DNA from: Heligmosomoides polygyrus polygyrus
Taxonomy: Eukaryota; Nematoda; Chromadorea; Rhabditida; Heligmosomidae
Length of the DNA: 64,000 nt
Assembly: GCA_947396885.1 (NCBI GenBank)
Contig: OX377202.1
Location: 73,194,643-73,258,642, forward strand
Reading direction: 5' to 3'
In this document: positions 31,656 to 43,932 of the stretch, one piece after another
Numbering within the stretch: the stretch's first letter is position 1
How the letters are laid out: every line of letters begins with the position of its first letter
Notes under the pieces: generated by a model
What the model saw: only the letters and a program-made list of their open reading frames with translations
The model's database searches: none
What the model was told of the DNA's origin: nothing
Program-made: the position numbers and the translations under genes

Positions 31656-32771
31656 GCGTATTTCGCGCGACCTTGCTATATCATTAACCTACGGAAAGGG
31701 CTTTGGTATACTCCCGCGTCGCGCAGGTGACGGGTAGTCCTATGAGTGCCAAATCAATTTTTGTAAAATTTAAAATGCTGCTGCGTACTTTTGCATGAAT
31801 CCATTTTTCACTATCGTAAGTTTATCATAGGCGTTCTCTCCGGATCGTCCAATAACGTCACTGCTTTGTAATGCTCAGTACTTCTGTGCAACGCTTATAT
31901 ATAGTAGGATAGGATAAGTAGCAGCTGGATCATCCAAGAGGACAATGTGTTCGGCACGTGCACTGAATGGCCAGGCACTTTGCACAACTACAACTCCCCC
32001 CCCCCCCCTCCCTCCCCACACTTCCCCTCAACACAGGACAGAACTGGATGCGTCTTTTGAATAGACGCCGCAAAAACCGCGATTTTGCTGTTTTTGCGTC
32101 TTTTTGAAATAACTTCCCTAAAATTCATTTATTTCAAAAACTTGGGATATGCTTGAGCTCAGAAGCTCGAGCTCTATCGTTTTGTACACATTATTCATAT
32201 GGAGCCATGAAAATGTTCGAAATTGAAAACTTGCGCTCCATTGCAAAGAGCGGTCGCGGACTAGTTGTCGGTCGCAAACCGTCGAAAACCGTTGCGTGCT
32301 CACAATTCCTCTAATTTGAGGTTTTTTGAGAAACGGTCAGTACCGTTCGACTCCTCTCTTCGAGATCTCCACAAAGTATATATCTTTGCCAGATCACCAC
32401 GTTTTCTCTGTGGGTGGTCAAAAATGACTAAAGCAGGCTTTTTGCGATTGGATAAGCTTATATTCCAGAACTAGCATGTTCTCGGAGCATCTGAAGCATG
32501 GCCTAAAGTGTTCTGTCATACTAAGAATCTTCTGAGAGTGCGCCGTGCACAATGTATATAGGATCGAATTTATCAATCGAGTGGGCGGCGCGACAGCTTG
32601 TAGAGTGAGTGTTTGGTTAGTTTTACAGAAATTCTCAGTCGCCGTACTCAGAAATTGCTACCCTATCCCAGCGAGACCTTGGAGTGCAGAATGTATATAG
32701 GGTCGAACCTATCAATCGACTGGACGCGACAGCTCGCAAACTGCACCGCGGGCGTGTACTGAGCGCAATAA

Positions 32772-33502
32772 CTCTGTCACGTTTGAATCTTTCCGGCTGT
32801 AACTTGTGATTTTGTAAGCAGCAGAAAGTTCAAAAGATGCGCTGAAACACAGCGACGTAGCATATGACCGTACAAAGTTACAGGAACAAAGCAGGTAAAT
32901 TTTGTGTGGCACCATTTTTTCCGAATTCGGTCGATCACAGTAGGAACAGACTAGATGGTACCGTTCTGTTCAACTCGAGAAGCTCTATCGAACGATGTCA
33001 ATCTCGCCCAATTCCGGGAAAATTGATTTTTCTGACAATTCCAATCGAGGACGAGGGTCAAAAAATCCATTTTCCCGGAATTGGCCGTCATTAACACCGT
33101 TCGATATAGCTTTCCAAGCTGAACAGAACGGTACCATCTCGAGTGTTGAAAGCTGAAATGTGGGCAAGTAAGGGCGGAAGAAACTTCACCGCTGCCCTCC
33201 GCAGCTCTAAAATGGCAGCCGGGACTAAGACAGTTTAGGCAGCTGGAAAGTTGTGGGCACTTCATCGTAAAGTACCCGTACCTGATTTACTTGCTTACGC
33301 ATTCGTATGCCGCTAGCTGATCGCGAGTTGCTACAGTGGTTGACTGAATTCGGAAAAAAATCGTGCCACACAGGGTTTACCTGCATTTTGGTACCGCTGT
33401 AACTTCGTCCAATCATAAGCTACGTTGCTGTGTTTCAGCGCACCTATTGAACTTTCTGCTGCTTACAAAATCCACAAGTTGCAGCCGGAAAGATGCAAAC
33501 GT
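32772..33502. repeat. Inner hairpin of the fold-back
   Basis: AACTCTGTCACGTTTGAATC at about 32770 is answered by GCAAACGTGACAGAGTTAGG at about 33488, and GATGGTACCGTTCTGTTCA by TGAACAGAACGGTACCATC. The centre lies near 33040 between CAATTCCGGGAAAATTGA and CATTTTCCCGGAATTGG. The right arm carries about 200 extra bases (about 33140-33340). Confidence 0.7.
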
Positions 33503-33529
33503 GACAGAGTTAGGCCTGTGTTATACTTC

Positions 33530-34330
33530 TACGACGCGTCGGCGACGCTGTGTTGAGTGGGCTGCGTAGCAGCCCGCGTAAGGCCGGCAGCAGAGTCGGG
33601 TGCCGCGGAGCCGCCATGACAACGGCGGGTGGTGCGGCGCTGCGAGGGTTACTGTTCGCAATACTGCGTACTTTTGCCGGCAGTTGCGACCTCTGGGAAT
33701 ATCAAAGATGTAGTAAGCAAAACGCTTTTTTTCTTCCGTGAAGGAGCGTTTTCTAAGTCAAATTAGGAGTTCTTGAATCTAAGCCCCGAAATCTAATACA
33801 CTTCTTATAACTCAAAGTTCTGTGCCATTTTGCGCTTGCTCTCACTTTTGTCGTTCTACCTCCACTAAAAGTTCCTCGCTTGACAAGCAGCTCGAAGATA
33901 ATGTGATAGCCCTTGTGATGACAGCATTCCCTCCGATGTCTGGTTGAGTCCGGGAGATCTGTCCGATGCAGTTATAGCTCATACTAAAAAGAACCGTCTG
34001 CTTTGTTGTTGCATTTTTGTGCAAAGGTTTTCTCTGAACCTCATACGACTAACTTGTGACTGAGTTTCTGGCGCTGCGGGTGAGAGTCGCCGTGAACTGC
34101 GGCAGCCCTCGGGGACCTTTGCGTGCGGCGGCTCCGCGACAACTCGTCCGCTCCGCGGCTTCCACCACAGTGGCAGCGTGGCTACCACTGCGGCGGGAGC
34201 GATATGGACGAGTTCTCGGGGTGCTGCCGCGAGACTCCGTAGAGGCCCTAACCTGCCGCCGACGTCGTCGACAGTAGCGTCACCGAAGTATAACATATGC
34301 CTTATTGCGCTCAGTACACACCCGTTATGC
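33530..34330. repeat. GC-rich insert with weak inverted ends
   Basis: GTGTTATACTTCTACGACGC at about 33510 and its weaker inverted counterpart ending AAGTATAACATATGCC at about 34300 bracket a GC-rich segment. It resembles a separate MITE inserted into the right half of the fold-back. Open frames here are composition driven. Confidence 0.4.
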
Positions 34331-35310
34331 AATCTACGAGATGTCGCGCCACCCACTCGACTGATAGATTCGATCCTACATACATATGCACAGCGCACTC
34401 AAAGGTCTCGCGGGGAAAGAGTACAACAATTCCTGAGTAGGACGACCGGGAATTTCTGATAAAACTTCTCAAACGCTCACTCTATAAGCTTTCCCCACCC
34501 TCAATTGAGGTTCGATCCGTTATGCATTGTGCACGGCGCACTCTCAGAGGATTCCTGGTATGACAGAACACTTAACGCCATGCTTGAGATGCTCAGAACA
34601 TACAAATCCTGGAATACAAGCTTCTCCAATTGCAAGAAGTCTGCTCCAGTCATTTTTGACCTGGCGAAGTTGATATTTAAGTGACCTCGAAGAGACGAAT
34701 CGAGCGGTACCAGCCGTTTCTCAAAAAACGTCAAATTAGAGGAATTGTGAGCACGCAGCTGTTTTCGACGGCTTGCGACCGACAACTCGTCGGCGAGCGC
34801 CCTTCACAATGGAGCGCAAGTTTTCAATTTCGCCCATTTTCTTGGCTCCATATAACCAATGTATACCAAAAGATAGAGTTTGAGCTCCTGAGCTAAAATT
34901 TATCCTTGGTTTTTGAAATAAATGAATTTTAGTCGAATTATATTGAAAGGACGCAAAAATCGCAAAATCAATTTGGCGGCGTCTATTCAAAAGACGCGTC
35001 CGGTACTGTAGTATAGGATAGGAGCAGTCCCGCATACTTCTCAAAAAAGTAATTCTTAGATTGCTGTAGTGTGCATAGACTTATGAATTAGGAAACAAGA
35101 CTGATATCTATGCAGCATTCACTTTGATATGTACCTGGTTCTCCACACAATAATATACAAAGTGTCTACTTGAGCGGAGTGCCTCATTTGATAGAAACGT
35201 CGTGTCTTCAACGGTTCTCCTCAAAGGCACCCTTGGATGTTTGTGGTCAGCCGAGGGGATTCGTGAAGGAACGATCTGTAGGCTTTACTTTTAAAGGACG
35301 TTTCTTTTAG

Positions 35311-35582
35311 AGAAGGAGGGCAACGAAGGGAGCCCATAGGCGAGCATTGCCTAAAGAGGAAGAAAGTGAGAACATTTACATCCACCGACAGGTATGCGTA
35401 TTATTTGTAAGTCAACTATCGGCTGAAATATTTCCTTATGAATTCTATTTTTGCAGCATCGTAAAGTACCCGCAGGCGGAACAGCAGAGGCTAGGCCCCA
35501 TCCGAACCACTGCCCGCCGGAAGTCGAGAGAAGCATAGATGATTTTGTAGATCGCGTCCTCACAATGGGTGGGAGTTATTGA
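35311..35582 (+). CDS. Putative last two exons of an unrecognised host gene
   Basis: A strong acceptor (TTTCTTTTAG, ends 35310) opens a frame RRRATKGAHRRALPKEEESE that ends at IYIHRQ with a donor CAG/GTATGC (35391). A 65-base intron, a size normal for nematodes, ends in TATTTTTGCAG (35456). The second exon continues in phase 0: HRKVPAGGTAEARPHPNHCP, then ERSIDDFVDRVLTMGGSY and a TGA at 35580-35582. The sequence lies between two repeat structures but belongs to neither. The splice signals and the shared frame are the evidence; I do not recognise the protein, and no upstream exon or poly(A) signal was found. A chance arrangement is possible. Confidence 0.4.
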
Positions 35583-35858
35583 CTGTGTCGAGAATTGTAG
35601 GGAGTGACGAACGCTACAATACTTGACGAAGAACACGTGTTCTTGAAATTGAAATTTATCTGTCATACATCAATTTAAGGAGTTGAAGGTCTAAAACGCG
35701 AGTTCAGCTGCGTGTCTTCATACCAATGTCCGAATCAGCAGCACGTTGCTTTCAGCAGTAACATAACCAAGAATCGCTATTCTGTACGTTCTTTTCTCGT
35801 TTATTTCGAACCAGACGTTCAGCGGCCGCCAAACGTCTTGTTGGGTGTGGCGGCTATT

Positions 35859-37766
35859 CTTCCTCCGCCAAGCCGCGTGCGATCGGCAATTTTTGATATC
35901 CACCGACACCACGGCCAGTCGATACGGAGGAGGGTCGTTGATCGGTCAGTGGCGGATCGCGGCTCTTCCACCGCCGTTACAGGAGAACCCTGGGGAACGG
36001 GAGCATTTCTCGCACGAGCAGCTTGGGCGCATCACACCCTGGAGTCCCTTCCCTAGCCTGTCTCTGCGCTCGAAGAACGCAGAACCCAGCTGCGCACTTC
36101 TCCTGAGCGACGGGAGCAGTTTCCACCCGAGCAGCTTTGGTGGCACACACCCTAGGAGTCCCCTCCCTAGCATGTCGAAGAGGACAGAATCCAGCCGCGG
36201 ACTCACCATGAGAGCACAGGGCCAAGAAGGAAAGATTTCGTGCTCTGTTGCAAAGATACGTGAGAACGATCGCGCGGATGTCAATGCATTAGCCCAAATA
36301 TTGCGGCAGGTGCGCGCGTGCGATGAGGGGAATGGCTAAAACCTCTAGAATCAGATCGGAATAGACGCAGGCGTATGAGAGCGCAATTGGTGTAGAGGAA
36401 CACTGGCTCGACACGAATGCACGCGTGAGCTGCGTCAGCGCCGACGTTGGCATTCGATCGATGCGCATTGGTCTCTTGTGTGCCCGCGGTAGCATGGCTG
36501 CCAAACGGGTTGTGACACAGTGGGTAAAGGGGCGGGTTCAGCCTTCGAGATCGGAGGTTCGGTTCCTATGCATGGTGGCGTTTTTACATTTCATTTAACT
36601 GGCTGGATGAGGTCCAAGGGTTTTAACGTCTACGCATTCTTCAGGCGTTCTCTGCCCATTTTCCAGCTGTATGCTTCTGCAGAACCCGACTGTCGACTTT
36701 CCCCTGAGCGACGAAAGCAGTTTCCACATGAGCAGCTTGGATGGCACCCACCCTGGAGCGCCTTCCCTAACCTGGTTCTGCGCTCCAAGAGCGCAGAATC
36801 CAGCTGCGGACCCCCCTGAGCGTCGAAAGCAGTTGGCGCAACACGTGGACGAGGAGTGGATCTATGGGGACTAAAAACAGATTGGAATAGATTTTTTGCG
36901 TCGGGATTGTGCGCTCTTCGAGTGGGTGCGATCCAAGCTGCTCGTGTGGAAAATGCTTTCGTCGCTCAGAGGGGAATCCGCAGCTGGATTCTGCGCTCTT
37001 CGAGCGCGGAATCAGGCTAGGGAAGGGACTCCAGGGTGGGTGCGATCCAAGCTGTTCGTGTAGAAACTGCTTTCGTCACTCAGTAGGAAGTTGGCAGCCG
37101 GGTTCTGCAGAAGCATACAGCTGGAAAAATGGATAGAAAACGCCTGAAAATTGTGTAGACGTTAAAACCCCTGGACCTCATCCAGTCAGTTGAATGAAAT
37201 GCAAAAACGCCAGCATTCATAGGAATCGAACCTCCGACCTCCATCGTCTGCACCCGCCACTCCACCCACTGCGTTGCGATCCGTCTGGCAGCCGGGCCAC
37301 CGGCGGGCACACAAGAGACCGATACGCATCGAACGAATGCCAACGTGGGCGCTGACGCAGCTCACGTGTGCATTCGCGTCGAACAAGTGTTCCCCTACAC
37401 CAATTGCGCTCTCATACGCCACGCGTCTATTCCGATCTGATTCTAGGGTTTTTAGCAATTCCCGTGGACGAGTGGGGCAGTCCTTGGTTTCGACCGCCTT
37501 GAGCGTAGCAGTCGGGTTTGGTGACATGGATTTTCCCCCATTGTACGCGTACGTACGTGTAATGCAAGTTGCACCGAGATGGGCCTTGGTCAAACGGGTA
37601 AAAGCCCGTAACTTTTTCGAGTACTGATGGACTGCCCTCCTCGTTCACTAGTAGCGCCAAGCAGTTTCCATCCGTGGCGCCCCTACGCAAAAAAAATCTA
37701 TTCCGATCCGATTTTAGCGGTCATAGCTCCACTCTGCGATGAGCGCTCGCGGCTTGGCGGAGGAAG
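35859..37766. mobile_element. Nested palindromic repeat with perfect 19 bp ends
   Basis: CTTCCTCCGCCAAGCCGCG at 35859-35877 is perfectly inverted at 37748-37766. Inside, 36340-36880 is the inverted copy of about 36895-37446 (both outer ends carry CTAGAATCAGATCGGAATAGA in opposite orientation), so there is a second palindrome of about 1.1 kb centred near 36890. A unit of about 110 bases (GAGCAGTTTCCACxxGAGCAGC ... CCTTCCCTAGCCTG) recurs at about 35993, 36106 and 36700, and inverted at about 36910 and 37015. No protein is recognised. TTGGGGGGCTTCGCCCCCAA near 37784 forms a small stem-loop just outside. Confidence 0.6.
36505..36580 (+). repeat. tRNA-like segment inside palindrome
   Basis: ACACAGTGGGTAAAGGGGCG resembles an RNA polymerase III A box and GGAGGTTCGGTTCCTAT a B box. 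The inverted copy at about 37205-37275 reads CGCAGTGGGTGGAGTGGCGG and GGAGGTTCGATTCCTAT. The T-stem pairs poorly, so it is not a functional tRNA, but it could be a SINE-like head. Confidence 0.45.
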
Positions 37767-37769
37767 GAT

Positions 37770-38225
37770 AAGCGCGATCCTGGTTGGGGGGCTTCGCCCC
37801 CAAACCGGGAGAGTAGAAAACCCCGACCGTCTTCTTGTCCTCTTCAGGCCTTTCCTCATTCATAAGAGTAAAAAACCGGTTTTGCTATATGGAATAGTAT
37901 AGCGGGACACGGTAGGACAGAATCTTCAAAACTGCTCCTGTGGGGCCTACCCACCCTCTATCCACGTACGCTATTCATTCTCTGAAGTAATCGTAGCGTA
38001 CATGGCGGGGAACACATAGTAGAGAGCCTTACTCCGAAGTGCTTATTCTGCGGAAACACAAATGAAATCAATTAGACCGGTGCAATTCAGTTCACAGTCC
38101 GACGGGAATAACATTACTTCGATTCCTTTACTCATTCTCCCTATTCCCCTCCCCCACCCACTCCACCTATACCCCTTTACCCATGTGCCGGCAGAAAACG
38201 GAAGTGAGAATTAAGTACGCACACA
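37770..38225. other. No gene recognised
   Basis: After the small stem-loop near 37784 the sequence holds a pyrimidine-rich run (about 38120-38180) and no recognisable coding sequence or repeat. Confidence 0.35.
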
Positions 38226-38229
38226 CTCG

Positions 38230-40235
38230 TTGTTACATGAAGCCTTTAAAAAGCCATCTGAAAATCTCACGGATGCTGTGCGAAGTCTTATCTGTGGCAC
38301 GTTTTCTGGACCCGGATACACATTGGATAGCGTCTGTAACACATTTGCTGAGTCCGGACGCATATGTCACGACGTTAACGACACATTTTTGCACAGCGAC
38401 ACACGTGGTACGACGTCTGTAGCACGTTTTCTCACGCCATGTTGGACGACACAGAGAAAATACTGGTCGCCTTATTGGTCCCTTTCACTGATCCCCTTCA
38501 TTGCTTTCCTCTACCGGTCCCCCTTTTAATGGTTCTATTACTGGACCTTTACTGAACCCCCTTTATGGTCTTCCCTTTACTGGCTCCCTTACTGGTCCCC
38601 TCTTGACTGGTAATTCACTGCTACCCCATTTATTGGTTTCCCTTCACTGGACCTCCCATCTTCACTGCTCCCCATTACTGACCCCCTTCACTGCTCTCCC
38701 CTTTATTGGTCAACCCTTTACAGGTCCCCTTCACTGGACCCCTTCTCCTTCACAGGTCCCACCTTCACTGGACCTCCCTTTACTGGTCCCCTCTTCACTC
38801 TTTACTGGTCCCCCTATACTTCACCGATCTCCATTACTGGTCCCGCCCTCACTGGTCCCCCTTTTATTCATCAACCCTTTTCCGGTCCCCCTTCACTGCA
38901 CCCCTCCCCTCACTTCACCGGTCTCCCTGGTCCCCCATCACTGCTCATTACTGGTCCCTTCCTTACCGGTCCCCCTTCACCCGGTTCCCTCTTCACTGGT
39001 CAAACATCTACCGGTCCCCCTTTACTGGACCCCTCCCTCCCTTCACCGGTCCCCCCTCTCTTCACAGGACCACTCCCCTCCCCTTCACCTAGTCCCCTCT
39101 TCACTGGTCAACCACCTACCGGTTCCCCATTTATAGACCCTTCCCCCCTTCACCGGTCCCCTTTCCCTGGACCCCTCCCTCACCGGCCCACATTGCTGGT
39201 CCCACTTTCGCTGGCCCCTCCTTTATTGGTCAACCCTTTACCGGTCCCCCTTCATCTGGTCCCCTCTTCACTGGTCAACCATCTACCGGTCCCCCTTTAC
39301 TGGATCCCTCCATTCCCTTCAGCGGTCCCCCCCCCCTTCACAGGACCACCCCCCTCCCCTTCACCTAGTCCCCTCTTCACTGGTCAACCACCTACCGGTT
39401 CCCCATTTATAGACCCCTCCCCCCTTCACCGGTCCCCTTTCACTGGACCCCTCCCTCACCGGCCCACATTGCTGGTCCCACTTTCGCTGTTCCCTCCTTT
39501 ATTTGTCAACCCTTTACCGGTCCCTATTGGACCCCATCTTTAACCGGTCCCTCATTAGTGGTCCTACCTTCATTGGTAACACGTCGTCTGAATCTGGCCT
39601 TTCGCGACATTGATGACACCTCTTCTTAATCCAGGCACCTGATGAACGACGTCGGTGACATGTGTTCTTAACCCGAAAGTGCTTTGCGCGACATCGTTGA
39701 CACGTCGTCTGAATCCGAAACCAGTGGCGCGACATCGATGACACGCCGTCTGAATCTGGAAGGCATTTTGCGATACTGGTGACACCTCCTCTAAATCCAG
39801 GCACCTGATGAACGACGTCGGTGACATATTTTCTCAAGCTGGACGTGCTTTGCGCAACATCGTTGACACGTCGTCTGAATCGGGAACCCCTGGCGCGACG
39901 TCGGTGACATGTCTTCACATCTTCTCAACACGGATGTCCTTTGCTTCTGAACCCAGACGCCTGTTGAACGAGGTCGGTGACACCCTTTCTGATCTCGAAA
40001 GCTCGCTTTCACGACGTCGATGACACATGTTCGGAACTCGGACGCCTTTTGCGTGACATCGGCGACACGTCTTCTGACCCCTCTCAACACTACGAAGGCG
40101 ACACCTCGCCTGAACCCGGATGGTTACTACTCGACGTTTACGAGAGGCCAGATGGACAGACGGACGGACAGACGGACAGACAGACCGACGGACAGACGGA
40201 AGGACAGACACAACCGCTCACTCATTTATATATAT
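38230..40235. repeat. Composite minisatellite element, copy 1
   Basis: Four parts follow one another: degenerate units of about 42 bases (about 38260-38450); a long array of about 12-base units of the type ACTGGTCCCCTT (about 38460-39560); a cleaner array of about 42-base units of the type CGACATCGGTGACACGTCTTC (about 39570-40130); and a GACGGACAGACG run (40146-40202) followed by CACTCATTTATATATATTAG. Copy 2 at 55940-57215 has the same order. The open frames across it (up to 211 codons) are by-products of units divisible by three. Confidence 0.8.
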
Positions 40236-40239
40236 TAGG

Positions 40240-43200
40240 ATGAAACCCAGCATTAATTGGAAAGGGATAGGACCAATATGTAGGGCAACATAGGGCGTTT
40301 TGTGTCAAATTGAGTTTTAACCCCAAGAGGGGAAAGATAGTCACCATAGCATAGCCCGGCGCGCAGTCGTGGCGTCTACTTACCTAGAGCGAATAAAATA
40401 CACTCTTCTCTTTTGCATTACAGAACCGGCGGCGCTATAGTAGCCGAGGGGAGCTGAGGAGGGGGGGGGGAGTCATCTTACAAAAAGTGTCACACGAAAA
40501 AATATGATGACACTCAGATGGTAAAGAAACAAACAGAGCTATAACACATAACACGATTTTGGCTGTACTTTCTCGTTAAATTACTGTAAGTCGTTTATGA
40601 TTCGGCCCCTGGAGTTCCCTCCTTTGTCGAAAGCGTTAAAACGCGGATCTGTCATCGAAAAGAGAAGATAAGACAGCATTTACATTCGCTGTAAGCAGCA
40701 ACTCGCCACACCTGCCTACCGCGGGTTTTGTACGGCATGGTATGGTGACCTCCTCCCCCCAACTATCGCAGCGTATTTGCTTCGATGTTGGACATGGAAT
40801 TAAGCTCCAGAGAATTGATTCATCAACAGTAAAACTATCAGGGACCGTATTCATCAACGATTTACAGCAATTTAAAGGAAAAATACAGCCGAAATCCCTG
40901 ATAGCGCGGATTGATGTCGTTGATGAATCCGTCCCAGGTATGCAGGGTATATGGAGTAGAGATAAGAGGTAGATATGAATGTTTCACCGTGGTCTACACC
41001 TTATACCACGAGTTTAATGTTGATGAATGCGAACCCAAGGTGTACGTAGCTTCAACACGAATGCACCCGCATCAGCTGAGGAGCGCACAGACCCAGCCAC
41101 AGCATTGCTTGCTTGCTTTCTTTACTTCTGTGTGTTTCGTTTCGGCGCAAAGCGGCTCGGGGAAGGTCACCATATAACGCAGCAGTATACGACGTTCTAT
41201 GCTGAAAATTAAAAGTTTTACACGCACTGGGGTGTGTTCTACCTCAGCGGTAACTGAGCTAGCTCACTTCTGACGTAATTAGGAATTCATGCGCTTTTCT
41301 GCCAATGCGGAAAATCCTTTATTACAATATGACCTACTCCGAGCAGTCTTGCACTTTTATTTTTTCTTTCATTTTTACTGATACTGTTTAAGAGAAACGT
41401 CCCCCATTACCAAAGCACCAAAATTTTAAGCTGTACTAATTTTGCCACTGTGGTGAACTAAGTTAGGCCACTTCTTCTGTGGGAAGATCTCGCTTATCTT
41501 GCTTTCGCCGCCTTTTGAGCTGCTGATGTAATTGGATATTTATGTTCATTTTCACGAAGGTGGACAGGTAGAGGAGGCAGGGTGACTCGGCGCAATACGG
41601 AATAGGAGTGCAGTAATTTTGAGAAAAAAATATGCTTAATTAGATTCATATATAAAGATTATGAAAAGACCATTTCTCCGGAAAAGGCCACAATAGTTAG
41701 AAAAACATGAAATTTAAGATCTTATCTTAAAATCATAACAGAGCCGGGTGCAATCCTAATTGATGGTGGCCGCTCTTGAACGATTTTTTGATATAACAAA
41801 ACATAATAAATGGGTAACGACGTAGAAATAAACAAATTAGCCAACATGGTTAGACACAGTTGCAAGTCAGGAGACAGTTGCGATGGGAACCTAAAAAGGG
41901 TCATTCTCGGTGGAAATCTGGTATGGAAGGACCCTCTTACTATATTTGATGATCAATTTCAAGGAGCTAAAACAGATAACATCTGTAAATTAAAATAGAA
42001 TTGGGCCGAGAAACACACACAGTATTATAAAAATCCGACTCCTGACTTTGACACCGTAACCCGGCGTTTGATTGGAGCGCGGTCGGTCCTTAAACTTGTG
42101 ACGTAATCGCACAGTTTGGAGTGGTTATCGACCGCGCTTCGAGCATCTTACTACAACGATATTTTGAAGGATCCGCGCAGTGGCAGTGGTACATGTTAGG
42201 ACGAATCGAATCTCGAATACCTTGGTTTCCTTAGCCAAAGTTTCAATAAGTCATTCTGATTGTCAACTGTGACGTAACACTGGAGCCCTCCAGAAGATGA
42301 ATGTGTTAGATGGCAGACTTGGTCAGTATCGGATGAAGTCTGCCTCCATAATGGAAACATCTAGATGTCAAAACTCGAAGAGTTCTCTGAAAAGCAATTG
42401 TTCTGTAGCTTCGGCGGTATCCTGTATCAGTATGCAGAGTGCTTTAAACAGGGACAGGGACAGGTATATCATATTTACATTTAATCGAGAACGCCTGCGC
42501 ATGATGGTAGCCTTTGCATCAGACAGCAAGCCCTTATTTTCTGTGCTTAAAGCCAGAAATTGAGTCCGGGCGTTTTTAGGTATTCCACGAAATTCTTTCG
42601 AGGCGTTTGTGGATCTGCCAGGATCTTGGTTAACATACGGCACATGGTTATAGGCGCAATTGACTCGGAGGAGGGGGTGAGTCGCCACTCAGTGGTTATC
42701 CGCCCTGGTATGAAGGCATATGTATGAGGAATTACTTCAGGGATGGCCTATCTCAATCGCACAGCACAAAACGCTGCATAATGCTGTCGCACAGGGTGAT
42801 CCCACTCTTCCTGAGCTAATTTGCGCCTGGCTGTGTTACAGATTTAACGTTTTTGTGATCTGTGAGGCGCTTCATGCACTCCTCATTGTACGGAAGATCT
42901 TACAGTTGAGAGTGGGAATATGTTTATGAGCTCATGGAGAGGGAACCGAGACACTCATGACCACCATCCCTCATCTCAATTAAGTTCCATAGCTTTTCGA
43001 GCTGTTCTAAAAATCTACTAAATTGAATGGGTATCTGTCTATTCATGCCACTCCAGTGTCGCAAAGACGGTAGGGATGTTCTTACCATTAGGAGCGTTGG
43101 TACACCTGTATTATGAGTATTATGAGGACATTCTGGTGTCCAGTCAGGGTCCGAAAGTTTCAGAGGGGAGAAGGGAGAGAGTTTTCATTCATCTTTAGGC

Positions 43201-43930
43201 AGCTCTGTAGTGTGGTTCGAGAAGTTATGTTATCTGCTTGGAGGACATCGGCCGTGATTATCTCCTTCACTCTTAACTAAAGAATCTTTCTTCCCAATAA
43301 ATTCTCACAAAGGCTTTAATGTAACCTCCAAAACGTGTCAATGCAACCGGCCTTAGCATGATTTAGTCCGTTTCAGTCCCCCCCCCCCCCCTTCGTAAGT
43401 CGTCATCGTGCTTAGAGGCTCGTTCGCGATTCGCGACCGTCAGATTCACACGTGAACCAAGTATGGAAACGTTCGCTCCTGCTTCAAATCTGCCCTGCCG
43501 CGCTGGCAACAGCGGTCCAGTCGTGGGGATAATGTACATCACGTCCCAATCAATTGCAATCATCCCGACCAAGCTTGCAAATGTTATATATTGTAAGTTC
43601 TATGAAGAGGCATTCTATGTTTTTAGCGTTATTTATCATGACATCGTTAGTGCAGTTGTTTTCTTAGGGGTGATAGGTTCAATACTGCTTCAATACTGAA
43701 CACGTTCAGTTCTTATGAAATCGCTTAAGAGTGGCCATCACCAACTAGGATTGCACCCAGAGCCGGCGCTATGCGACAGCGATGGGTACAGAGATTTGGC
43801 AATGAAATTATATAATTATTTAGGTAAATATATAAGGAATCTAAAACCACTCATCTTTTCCCAGGAAATGGGCGCTATGACATCCAGCAACGGGTCCACC
43901 GTTGCGTACCGTGGCGTGGTGTTTAGCTCT
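40240..43930. other. No gene recognised; one MITE, homopolymers
   Basis: Apart from the MITE at 40841-41036, this stretch shows a G run (40453-40464), a C run (about 43378-43392) and AT-rich sequence. Open frames at 41810-41998, 42297-42563 and 42368-42688 (minus) have no recognisable domain. No splice-supported exon was found. Confidence 0.35.
40841..41036. mobile_element. MITE with GGGACCGTATTCATCAACG ends
   Basis: It starts GGGACCGTATTCATCAACG and ends GTTGATGAATGCGAACCC. An inner inverted copy (GTTGATGAATCCGTCCC) ends at about 40937. The middle GTATGCAGGGTATATGGAGT matches the MITE inside BEL-1 gag (14873-15035). It looks like two overlapping copies. Confidence 0.55.
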
Positions 43931-43932
43931 TA

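Larger units (their letters stand above)
32046..35001. mobile_element. 3 kb fold-back element (GGCGTCTATTCAAA family)
   Basis: The left end GGATGCGTCTTTTGAATAGAC and right end GTCTATTCAAAAGACGCGTCC are inverted copies. Similarity runs inward for about 500 bases (32046-32545 against 34505-35001) through TGGAGCGCAAGTTTTCAATT and a GTGAGCACGC block. A single arm of the same family lies at 10140-10310. Inside are a second inverted repeat (32772-33502) and a GC-rich segment. No transposase was recognised, so it is non-autonomous. Confidence 0.75.

Noticed and set aside
33979..34398. 139-codon minus frame in the fold-back
   Set aside because: GC-rich repeat interior, no domain, and both strands are open.
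36505..36580. tRNA gene
   Set aside because: A and B box words are present but the T-stem pairs badly and no proper acceptor or anticodon stem can be drawn; called tRNA-like only.
38501..39136. 211-codon open frame rich in TGPLL-like repeats
   Set aside because: It is the translation of about 12-base ACTGGTCCC units; other frames are open as well, and the other copy at 56 kb does not preserve the protein.
39570..40130. CRISPR-like regular array
   Set aside because: Units of about 42 bases follow head to tail without unique spacers, and the genome is a eukaryote.
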